A stretch of DNA of 13,270 bases from assembly GCA_013316495.1 (NCBI GenBank), contig WSMP01000031.1, positions 1 to 13,270 of the forward strand. The letters run 5' to 3'. The notes below the pieces were generated by a model. That model saw only the letters and a program-made list of their open reading frames with translations. It did not search any database and was not told the origin of the DNA. This stretch comes from Angelakisella sp. (GTDB taxonomy: Bacteria > Bacillota > Clostridia > Oscillospirales > Ruminococcaceae). Made by a program: the position numbers and the translations under genes. Below, piece after piece: positions 6,331 through 12,274 of this stretch (its first letter is position 1; each line of letters opens with the position of its first letter).

Positions 6331-7080
6331 TTACAATAGCCGCTCCACCATGCTGCCAATATAGCCGCTGTCAATAACCTGGAACCGGTCCTCCGGGGGA
6401 TAGAGGGCGCCGCCGTAGTAGATAGCCCGGTTATTGCTCACCGAGCTATCCCACTGGACCTTATGGGCCGCCAAATGGATCTGGCTGCACCCGGTTTCGG
6501 CGATGATTCGCTCCATATTCCGGGCGGTGATCCCCGCCCCTGGCAGGATCTGGATGCGCCCCGCCCCATAGCTGATCATCTCCCGAACGGTGCCAGTCCC
6601 CAAAGATACATCCGCTTCCTGGCCGCTGGTGAGGACCCGCGTGATTCCCAAGGAAATAAGCTGATCCAACGTCTTTCGCCAGTCGGGGACCACGTCGATG
6701 GCCCGGTGGAAGACGCTTTCTTTTCCCGCCGCCTGGGCCAGCCCGGCCAGTATTTTTGTCCGCTCCCCGTCCAGGCTCCCATCCTGGTGCAAAAAGCCAA
6801 ACACCAGCCCGTCCGCCCCGTGGGCCAGCAGGAGCTTTGCATCCTCCACCGCGGTGGCAAACTCCGCCTCGGTATAGCAGAAGCCCCCTTCCCTGGGCCG
6901 CACCATCGCCATAATCTTCATGCCGGTTTCCCGCTTGGCAACAATCAGCTCCCCCAGGGTGGGGGTCAGCCCGCCGTGGAACAGGTCGCTATTTAGCTCC
7001 ACCCGGTCCGCCCCGGCCTTTTGGGCCTGTATCACATCGTCCGCGCTGCCGCAGCAAACCTCTAAAAGAACTTTACTCAT
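6331..7080 (-). CDS. cutC: CutC family protein (copper homeostasis-annotated TIM barrel)
   Basis: A 249-residue protein of the CutC family (PF03932), full length. Family motifs in order: LEVCCGSADDVIQAQKAGADRVELNS (6-31), the segment near 35 (HGGLTPTLGEL), AMVRPREGGFCYTEAEF (58-74), GADGLVFGFLHQDGSLD (88-104), VFHRAID (122-128), GITRVLTSG and the phosphate-binding-like ILPGAGI. It is a cytoplasmic TIM barrel; its role in copper handling is disputed in the literature and no substrate is visible here. It starts 53 bases after rarA with only a weak ribosome site (GAAGAAGG close to ATG), suggesting transcription from the rarA promoter. Confidence 0.93.
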   Translation of the reverse strand: MSKVLLEVCCGSADDVIQAQKAGADRVELNSDLFHGGLTPTLGELIVAKRETGMKIMAMVRPREGGFCYTEAEFATAVEDAKLLLAHGADGLVFGFLHQDGSLDGERTKILAGLAQAAGKESVFHRAIDVVPDWRKTLDQLISLGITRVLTSGQEADVSLGTGTVREMISYGAGRIQILPGAGITARNMERIIAETGCSQIHLAAHKVQWDSSVSNNRAIYYGGALYPPEDRFQVIDSGYIGSMVERLL

Positions 7081-7133
7081 CCTTCTTCGCCGCCTTTCCT
7101 TTTATAGAACGTCTTTCCCGGACCGAGGGAAAC

Positions 7134-8459
7134 TCATGTTTCTTTTTGCTTCTTCTTCCATGCCTTGATCTGCTCCAACCGGTCTTTGAATCTCCCCTCC
7201 AGCCCTTGGGTGGTGGGAAGGTAATACTCCCTTTCCAGCAGGCTGTCGGGCAGGCACCGCATATCGGTGAGCTTCTCCTCGGCATCGTGGGCGTACTGAT
7301 ACCCGGCGCCGTAGCCCACCTCCCGCATCAGCTTGGTGACCCCGTTGCGGATGTGGAGGGGGACCGGGTCGGAAAGCTGGGTCAAAGCGTCTTTTTTTGC
7401 CCCTTGGTAGGCGAGGTACAGGGCGTTGGATTTTGGCGCCACAGAAAGGTAAACCACCACCTGGGTCAGGTGCACCGTACACTCCGGCATCCCGATAAAA
7501 TGGCAAGCCTGGTAGGCGGCAACGGCAATCTCCAGGGCGCGGGGGTCCGCCAGCCCCACATCCTCGCTGGCAAAACGGAGCACCCGCCGGGCAATGTACA
7601 GCGGGTCCTCCCCCGCCTCCAGCATCCGCGCCAGCCAGTATACAGCCGCGTCCGGGTCGGAATTGCGCATGGATTTGTGCAGGGCGGAAATGAGGTTGTA
7701 GTGCTCCTCCCCGCTTTTATCGTACAGGAGGGATTTGCGGGAGGTGCACTGCTCCACCACCTCCCGTGTGACGGTAATGGAGGTACCCTCCACCTCGCCG
7801 TTGAGGACCGCCATCTCCAGGGTGGAAAGCGCCGTCCTGGCGTCGCCGTTGGCGAAATTCGCAATAAGGCGCAGCACCTCCTCCGGAATATCCACATGCT
7901 GGCCGCCAAAGCCCTTGGGACTGGCGAGGGCCCGCTTCAGCAGCCCGGTGAGGGCCTCTTCCTCCAACGCCTTTAGAACAAAGACCTTGCACCGGGAAAG
8001 CAGCGCCCCGTTGACCTCGAAGGATGGATTCTCGGTAGTGGCGCCGATGAGGATAATGCTCCCCTTTTCCACAAAGGGCAAAAACGCATCCTGCTGGGCC
8101 TTGTTGAAGCGGTGTATCTCATCCACAAAGACAATGGTCTTTTCCCCGAAGCGGCGGTTCTCCTCCGCCTCCCGCATCACCTCGCGAATCTCCTTGATGC
8201 CGCTGGTGACGGCGGAAAAGTTGATAAACTTGGCCTGCGTGTGGTTGGCGATAACCTGGGCAAGGGTGGTTTTCCCCACCCCCGGCGGCCCCCAGAAAAT
8301 CATGGAGGAGACAGCATCCTGCTGGATAATCCGCCGCAGCACCTTTCCCTCTCCCAAAAGGTGCTGCTGGCCCACCACCTCTTCGATGCTTTGGGGCCGC
8401 AGCCGCGCCGGAAGGGGCTGGGAAACAAATTTATCCGCGAAGCTGAGCTGTTCGTCCAT
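7134..8459 (-). CDS. rarA: Replication-associated recombination protein A (RarA/MgsA), AAA+ ATPase
   Basis: A 441-residue clamp-loader-like ATPase acting at stalled replication forks. Family N-terminus PLPARLRPQSIEEVVGQQHLLGEG (15-38), Walker A GPPGVGKT (57-64), Walker B IVFVDEIHRF (109-118), sensor 1 LIGATTENPSFEVN, then the RarA tetramerisation/C-terminal region (DPDAAVYWLARMLEAGEDP…RRVLRFASEDVGLADP, ASEDVGLADP being typical) and YQYAHDAEEKLTDMRCLPDSL. I chose ATG 8459 (MDEQLSFAD), with AAGGAG about 8 bases upstream and a consensus promoter at the right distance. The same frame is open to 8747 but runs through the palindromic element and the promoter, so that part is not coding. It is followed by cutC. 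Confidence 0.96.
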   Translation of the reverse strand: MDEQLSFADKFVSQPLPARLRPQSIEEVVGQQHLLGEGKVLRRIIQQDAVSSMIFWGPPGVGKTTLAQVIANHTQAKFINFSAVTSGIKEIREVMREAEENRRFGEKTIVFVDEIHRFNKAQQDAFLPFVEKGSIILIGATTENPSFEVNGALLSRCKVFVLKALEEEALTGLLKRALASPKGFGGQHVDIPEEVLRLIANFANGDARTALSTLEMAVLNGEVEGTSITVTREVVEQCTSRKSLLYDKSGEEHYNLISALHKSMRNSDPDAAVYWLARMLEAGEDPLYIARRVLRFASEDVGLADPRALEIAVAAYQACHFIGMPECTVHLTQVVVYLSVAPKSNALYLAYQGAKKDALTQLSDPVPLHIRNGVTKLMREVGYGAGYQYAHDAEEKLTDMRCLPDSLLEREYYLPTTQGLEGRFKDRLEQIKAWKKKQKET

Positions 8460-8490
8460 GGACCTCACTCCTTGCCGATGCTTTTCTCTC

Positions 8491-8519
8491 ACTATAGCAG
8501 TCCTGGGGATTTCTGTCAA
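8491..8519 (-). promoter_or_regulatory. rarA promoter
   Basis: Minus strand TTGACA (8514-8519), 17-base spacer, TATAGT (8491-8496): five of six and six of six consensus positions with ideal spacing. The transcription start would be about 25 bases before the rarA start. The edge of the palindromic element is 15 bases upstream of the -35. Confidence 0.88.
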
Positions 8520-8533
8520 CCGGGAGATAAAAG

Positions 8534-8697
8534 GGGGGAGTGGCCAAACCATGCAGCTTTTCCTGTTGTATTTGCGTGTTATGGAAATCTTTTGCCATTC
8601 TTCTTTTTGCTTCTTTTTCTTCTTTTGCAAGAAGAAAAAGAAGGCGGGGCTGGGCGGCAGCCCAGAATGGCATAAAAAGCGTGGTTTGACCACTCCT
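8534..8697. mobile_element. Candidate miniature inverted-repeat element (MITE-like palindrome)
   Basis: About 164 bp of nested inverted repeats. Outer arms 8537-8554 and 8679-8696 pair over 18 positions with two mismatches (GGAGTGGYCAAACCAYGC). Middle arms TGCCATTCT (8593-8601) and AGAATGGCA (8664-8672) are exact. The inner arms are exact over 15 bp (8610-8624 with 8629-8643, loop TTGC). An extra hairpin CTGGGC/GCCCAG lies at 8650-8665. ATAAAAG occurs on both sides (8527-8533 and 8698-8704) as a possible 7-bp target duplication. It encodes no plausible protein. It sits between the yitT terminator and the rarA promoter. No second copy is in this window, so mobility is inference. Confidence 0.5.
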
Positions 8698-8699
8698 AT

Positions 8700-8730
8700 A
8701 AAAGAAAAGCAGGCAGCTGTTTCTGCCTGC
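8700..8730 (-). terminator. Terminator of the obg–mrnC–yitT transcript
   Basis: Minus strand GCAGGCAG (8723-8730), 6-base loop, CTGCCTGC (8709-8716), then TTTTCTTTTA. An 8-bp perfect GC-rich stem with a T tract, 23 bases past the yitT stop. Confidence 0.9.
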
Positions 8731-8752
8731 TCCCGGAAGATTTTCACTTATC

Positions 8753-9622
8753 TCAGGTCACCTTCTCCGAGGTGATGGGGCGGAATCCCTCCCCGGCGAT
8801 TTCGTTGGCCTCCAGGATGATGACAAAGGCGTCCGGGTCCAGGCTGCGGACAATCTCCTCCACCCGAAAGCACTGGTTGGCCCGCACCGCGCAAAGGAGG
8901 ATCTGCTTTTCCTCCCCCGACCATGCCCCGGCCCCCTGGAGGAAGGTGACCCCCCGCTCCAGCTGCTCCATCACCCGGTCCGCAATCTCCCGATGGCGCT
9001 CGCTGATAACCAGCAGCACCTTTCCGGTGTCCAGGCCGTAAAGGATGCCGTCCAGCACCTTGGCGGAGGTGTAAATGGAAATCATCCCATAAAGGCCGGT
9101 CTCGATGTTCCGGAACACCGCCACCGAAAGGGCCAGCACCACCACATCCACAAAAAACAGCAGCTTTCCTATGGAAAAGTGCCGGTACTTCCTTTGAATC
9201 AGACGGGAGACAATGTCGGTGCCGCCGGTGGTGGAGCCTCGCATAAACACCAGAGCCAAACCGGCTCCTACCGCCACCCCGCCGAAGAGGGCGGCCATAA
9301 TCCGCTCCCCTGTGTAGGCGGGGAGCCAGAGGGAGACCAGGTCGATCATCACCGACTGGATGAAGACGGAGCGCAGGGTCCGCAGGGTGAAGACCCGGCC
9401 CAGAAAGCACCAGGCCAACAGCAGAAGGGGGATGTTAAAGCCCAGGTTCACCGTGCCCACCGGCAGGCCGGTGAGGTAATTTACCAAAATGGAAAGACCG
9501 GAAACGCCTCCCGGAGCAATCTGAGCAGGGCCCACAAAGCAGGCTATCCCCACCGCAAAGATGATTCCCCCCAGGGCGTCACACAGCACATCCATCACAA
9601 AACCCTTTGCCTTTTCCTTCAT
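8753..9622 (-). CDS. YitT family membrane protein with DUF2179 domain
   Basis: A 289-residue protein. The N-terminal ~190 residues form the YitT domain with about five or six membrane segments (for example 10-32, 45-75 with NLGFNIPLLLLAWCFLG, 105-128, 150-170) and the family's GG-rich signatures FVGPAQIAPGGVSGLSILVN (28-47) and FMRGSTTGGTDIVSRLIQRK. The C-terminal ~85 residues (KVLLVISERHREIADRVMEQLERGVTFLQGAG…) form the cytoplasmic DUF2179/DUF2179-like domain. The family is widespread in Firmicutes, probably transport-related, with no settled substrate. The start at 9622 has AGGAGG 4-5 bases upstream. It is 48 bases after mrnC with no promoter seen between, so it is likely last in the operon. 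Confidence 0.92.
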   Translation of the reverse strand: MKEKAKGFVMDVLCDALGGIIFAVGIACFVGPAQIAPGGVSGLSILVNYLTGLPVGTVNLGFNIPLLLLAWCFLGRVFTLRTLRSVFIQSVMIDLVSLWLPAYTGERIMAALFGGVAVGAGLALVFMRGSTTGGTDIVSRLIQRKYRHFSIGKLLFFVDVVVLALSVAVFRNIETGLYGMISIYTSAKVLDGILYGLDTGKVLLVISERHREIADRVMEQLERGVTFLQGAGAWSGEEKQILLCAVRANQCFRVEEIVRSLDPDAFVIILEANEIAGEGFRPITSEKVT

Positions 9623-9670
9623 AGCACCTCCTGCGGCATGGCGCCGCCATCTTTTCCTTCCGGTTTATTG

Positions 9671-10087
9671 CTACCGCTCCTCCTCTGTCCCCTCCCGGCT
9701 TTCCAGAACAGCGGCAAACAGCTGGTTTGCCCGCTCCACCTGGCCGGAAAGATAGAGCCAGCCAAACAGCGCCTCCATCCCGGTGGCCCGGCGGTAGACA
9801 GCGGGGTTAGTGTGCTTGGGGCAGCGGGTGGAATTGGCGTTGCGGCCCCGGCGGTAAATCGCCTCCTCCTCCGGGGTGAGGAGGGTGGCAATGTGCTCAT
9901 AGGCGGCGGACTGGGCGTTTGCGGAAACCAACTCCACCGTCCGGCTGTGGAGCCGTCCCACCGGCGCATTCCCCTGGGCCAGGAGATGCTCCCGGACCAG
10001 CAGCTCATACACCCCGTCCCCCACAAAGGCCAGGGCCAGGGGGCTGAGCAGGCGGGGGTCCCCCCCTTGGGGGTTCAAGGCTGTCAT
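9671..10087 (-). CDS. mrnC: Mini-ribonuclease III
   Basis: A 138-residue RNase III catalytic domain without the dsRNA-binding domain, as in Mini-III, which matures 23S rRNA ends in B. subtilis. The first acidic site is LAFVGDGVYELLVREHLL (19-36, Asp24; most family members have GDAVYE). The RNase III-like RRGRNANS (79-86) follows, and the second acidic site is ATGMEALFGWLYLSG (101-115, Glu105). I chose ATG 10087 (MTALNPQ), with GGGGGAGG 5 bases upstream; the frame is open upstream to 10123 only by overlapping obg. The gap after obg is 13 bases, so the two are probably coupled and both serve 50S assembly. Confidence 0.94.
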   Translation of the reverse strand: MTALNPQGGDPRLLSPLALAFVGDGVYELLVREHLLAQGNAPVGRLHSRTVELVSANAQSAAYEHIATLLTPEEEAIYRRGRNANSTRCPKHTNPAVYRRATGMEALFGWLYLSGQVERANQLFAAVLESREGTEEER

Positions 10088-10100
10088 GGAAACCTCCCCC

Positions 10101-11375
10101 TTACCGCAGATACTCAAATTCAAAGTTTAGGATACTTACCGTATCCCCTTCCTGGATGCCCATTTCCTCCAGCCGGTCGATGATGCCGCTGAGGCGCAGC
10201 ACCCGCTGGAAATACTGGAGGGATTCGTAGTCGTTCATATCCACCATTCCCAGCACCCGCATCAGCCAATCGGCCTCCACAATATAGACGCCGTCCTCCA
10301 CCCGGATCTGGAACTGGTTGGGGTCGGCCTCCGCCAGCAGCTTTTCCCGGTCCGGCGGCTCCGGCTGATACTCCCGGATGGGGGGCAGGGTCTGGAGCCG
10401 CTGGGCAACGGCCTTTACCAGCTCGTCCGTTCCCTGGCGGGCGGCGGCGGAGATGGCAAAGAAGGGATAGCCCTGCTCTGTCACAAAGCGCCGCAGCTCC
10501 TCCACCTGCTCCCCGGTGGCGATGTCGCATTTATTGGCGGCCACCAGCATAGGCCGCTGGGCAAGCTCCGGGTCGAACCGCTCCAGCTCCCGGTTGATGG
10601 CCAGGAAATCCTCCTTTGGATCCCGTCCCTCGCAGCCGGAGACATCCACAATGTGGACAATCAGGCGGCAGCGGTCCACGTGGCGCAGGAACTCGTGGCC
10701 CAGGCCCACCCCTTCGCTGGCCCCCTCGATGAGGCCGGGGATATCCGCCATAACAAAGCTCTCCTCCGGCCCCAGCTTCACCACCCCCAGCACCGGCACC
10801 AAGGTGGTGAAGTGGTAATTGGCAATCTCCGGCTTGGCGGCGCTCACCACCGATATCAAGGTGGATTTTCCCACATTGGGGAAGCCCACCAGCCCCACAT
10901 CGGCCAGGAGCTTCAGCTCCAGCTCCACGTCGTAGCTCTCCCCGGTGTATCCCCCCTTGGCAAACCGGGGAATCTGCCGGGTAGCGGTGGCAAAGTGGCT
11001 GTTTCCCCATCCCCCCTTGCCCCCGTGGGCCACCAGCACCGGCTCCGTGCCGGAAAGGTCGGCCAAAACCCGGCCGGTGCCGCTTTCCCGCACCACAGTG
11101 CCCTTGGGAACACGGATCACCAGGTCCTCCCCGGTTTTGCCGGAGCACCGTTTGGAGCCTCCATCCTGCCCCCGGCCGGCAAAGTACCGCTTGCGGTACT
11201 TAAAATCAATGAGGCTGCTGAGGTTGGTATCCGCCACAAAATAGACGTCCCCGCCCCGGCCGCCGTCGCCGCCGTCCGGTCCCCCGGCCGCCACATATTT
11301 TTCCCGGTGGAAGGAGACCTTGCCATTTCCTCCATCCCCGGCCTTGATGGTGATTCGCGCTTTATCTACAAACAT
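10101..11375 (-). CDS. obg: GTPase Obg/CgtA, 50S ribosome assembly
   Basis: A 424-residue Obg GTPase. The glycine-rich Obg fold fills residues 1-157 (AGDGGNGKVSFHREKYVAAGGPDGG… GGKGGWGNSHFATATRQ). The G domain has G1 GFPNVGKS (164-171), TT of switch 1, G3 DIPGLIEGA (211-219) and NKCD near 285. The C-terminal OCT domain (from about 340; FQIRVEDGVYIVEADWL…) ends with the typical EEMGIQEGDTVSILNFEFEY. Two tandem ATGs exist, at 11378 and 11375; I prefer 11375 because AAGGAG lies 5 bases before it against only 2 for the first. It is separated from rpmA by a hairpin terminator/attenuator and is followed closely by mrnC. Confidence 0.97.
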   Translation of the reverse strand: MFVDKARITIKAGDGGNGKVSFHREKYVAAGGPDGGDGGRGGDVYFVADTNLSSLIDFKYRKRYFAGRGQDGGSKRCSGKTGEDLVIRVPKGTVVRESGTGRVLADLSGTEPVLVAHGGKGGWGNSHFATATRQIPRFAKGGYTGESYDVELELKLLADVGLVGFPNVGKSTLISVVSAAKPEIANYHFTTLVPVLGVVKLGPEESFVMADIPGLIEGASEGVGLGHEFLRHVDRCRLIVHIVDVSGCEGRDPKEDFLAINRELERFDPELAQRPMLVAANKCDIATGEQVEELRRFVTEQGYPFFAISAAARQGTDELVKAVAQRLQTLPPIREYQPEPPDREKLLAEADPNQFQIRVEDGVYIVEADWLMRVLGMVDMNDYESLQYFQRVLRLSGIIDRLEEMGIQEGDTVSILNFEFEYLR

Positions 11376-11400
11376 CATTACTCCTTATTATAACTCGCCT

Positions 11401-11435
11401 AAAAGGGAAAATCCCAGGGGGTGAAACCCTGGGAT
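11401..11435 (-). terminator. Terminator/attenuator between rpmA and obg
   Basis: Minus strand ATCCCAGGG (11427-11435), 7-base loop, CCCTGGGAT (11411-11419): a perfect 9-bp stem followed by TTTCCCTTTT. It lies 27 bases after the rpmA stop. No convincing promoter precedes obg, so partial termination would lower obg expression relative to the ribosomal proteins. Confidence 0.7.
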
Positions 11436-11461
11436 CTGCTGCTTCCGTTATTGGGCCTCGG

Positions 11462-11716
11462 TCAGGCGGGATGGACAGAGCACTTCTTGCGGTCTCTGCC
11501 CATGCGCTCGAACTTTACCTTCCCGTCCACCAGGGCAAAGAGGGTATCATCGCTGCCGATGCCCACATTGGTACCGGGATGGATATGGGTGCCCCGCTGG
11601 CGGACCAGGATATTGCCCGCCAGGACGTGCTGGCCGTCCGCCCGCTTTACGCCGAGGCGTTTGGATTCGGAATCGCGGCCGTTTTTAGTGGAGCCTACGC
11701 CTTTTTTATGTGCCAT
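11462..11716 (-). CDS. rpmA: 50S ribosomal protein L27
   Basis: An 84-residue bL27: KKGVGSTKNGRDSESKRLGVKRADGQ (4-29), then the core GNILVRQRGTHIHPGTNVGIGSDDTLFALVDGKVKFE. L27 reaches the peptidyl-transferase centre with its N-terminus. The protein begins MAHKKG, directly at the mature N-terminus; the ~9-residue cleavable extension ending in FFA that many Firmicutes carry is absent, and no prp protease gene lies between rplU and rpmA. The start at 11716 has AGAGGTG about 9 bases upstream. The gap after rplU is 18 bases. It is followed by a terminator and then obg. Confidence 0.97.
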   Translation of the reverse strand: MAHKKGVGSTKNGRDSESKRLGVKRADGQHVLAGNILVRQRGTHIHPGTNVGIGSDDTLFALVDGKVKFERMGRDRKKCSVHPA

Positions 11717-11734
11717 TATCGAAACACCTCTCTT

Positions 11735-12106
11735 TTATTCAGCAGTTTCGCTCTCCGCCTTCTTGCCGGCGGCCTTCTTCGCGGTCTTCTTACCAGCGGC
11801 GTTCACCGCCAGGATCTCCACCTTGGTGTAGGGCTGACGATGGCCCATCTTCCGCTGGGAATCCTTCTTGGGGCGGTAGGTAAGGATGGTGATCTTCTTC
11901 CCCTTGCCGCTCTTCACCACCTTGGCGGTAACGCCGGCGCCCTCCAGGTAGGGTGCGCCGAAGGTGGTCTCCCCTTCCCCGCCGATGGCGAGGACCTTAT
12001 CAAAGGTGATTTCGGTTCCGGGCTCTGCATCCAGCTTCTCAACAAACAGGATGTCCCCGGCTGTGGCGGTGTACTGCTTGCCGCCGGTTTCAAAAATCGC
12101 GTACAT
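11735..12106 (-). CDS. rplU: 50S ribosomal protein L21
   Basis: A 123-residue bL21: MYAIFETGGKQYTATAGDILFVEKL (1-25), then the KVLAIGGEGETTFGAPYLEGAGVTAKVV core and the rRNA-binding signature ILTYRPKKDSQRKMGHRQPYTKVEI (about 75-99). The C-terminus carries a Lys/Ala-rich tail (AAGKKTAKKAAGKKAESETAE) of about 20 residues beyond the usual ~102-residue core. I chose ATG 12106, with AGAGGAC 7 bases upstream; the frame is open to 12181 but that part lies in the leader. It is first in the ribosomal unit with its own promoter and structured 5'UTR. Confidence 0.97.
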   Translation of the reverse strand: MYAIFETGGKQYTATAGDILFVEKLDAEPGTEITFDKVLAIGGEGETTFGAPYLEGAGVTAKVVKSGKGKKITILTYRPKKDSQRKMGHRQPYTKVEILAVNAAGKKTAKKAAGKKAESETAE

Positions 12107-12186
12107 GGTTTGTCCTCTTTCTGTTAGGCTCGCTGTCGCAAGGCGGCACCCCAAAAAGGGCGCACTTAGAGCCTGGCACAAGCGGC
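12107..12186 (-). promoter_or_regulatory. Structured 5' leader of rplU (possible L21 leader)
   Basis: The ~80-nt untranslated region folds with outer arms AGGCTC/GAGCCT (minus sense 12169-12174 and 12126-12131) around a hairpin GCGCCC (12158-12163) / GGGTGC (12146-12151) with a U-rich loop. One pair is G-U only when read on the minus strand, supporting an RNA on that strand. Firmicutes rplU genes often have an autoregulatory L21 leader; I cannot match the consensus from memory, so identity is tentative. Confidence 0.4.
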
Positions 12187-12192
12187 AGAACT

Positions 12193-12222
12193 ATTTTATC
12201 AGAATGGGACGGGGTTTGTCAA
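12193..12222 (-). promoter_or_regulatory. Promoter of the rplU operon
   Basis: Minus strand TTGACA (12217-12222), 18-base spacer, TAAAAT (12193-12198), giving a start near 12186. A small imperfect hairpin (12221-12237, GGGC AAAA GCCC) overlaps the -35 and may be the weak end of the sortase transcript. Confidence 0.8.
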
Positions 12223-12274
12223 GGGGCTTTTGCCCTTAAATCCACCCTCCAGCGGGGCTTCTTCATCGGTTTTT

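Noticed and set aside
7114..7132. TTTCCC/GGGAAA stem between rarA and cutC as a terminator
   Set aside because: Only six pairs with no T run; cutC lacks a clear promoter, so read-through is more likely.
8460..8747. Upstream extension of the rarA frame
   Set aside because: It would run through the rarA promoter and the palindromic element; the residues are low-complexity (Lys/Phe-rich) and unlike RarA.
8993..10183. 396-codon open frame on the + strand across yitT and mrnC
   Set aside because: Antisense shadow rich in Gly, Pro, His and Gln; overlaps three well-supported genes.
11386..11393. TATAAT just before obg as a promoter -10
   Set aside because: It is almost adjacent to the ribosome site and has no -35 at 16-18 bases; transcription would start within the Shine-Dalgarno.
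12107..12181. 25-residue extension of L21 from ATG 12181
   Set aside because: L21 begins at MYAIFETGGKQY with a good ribosome site; the extension lies in the structured leader.
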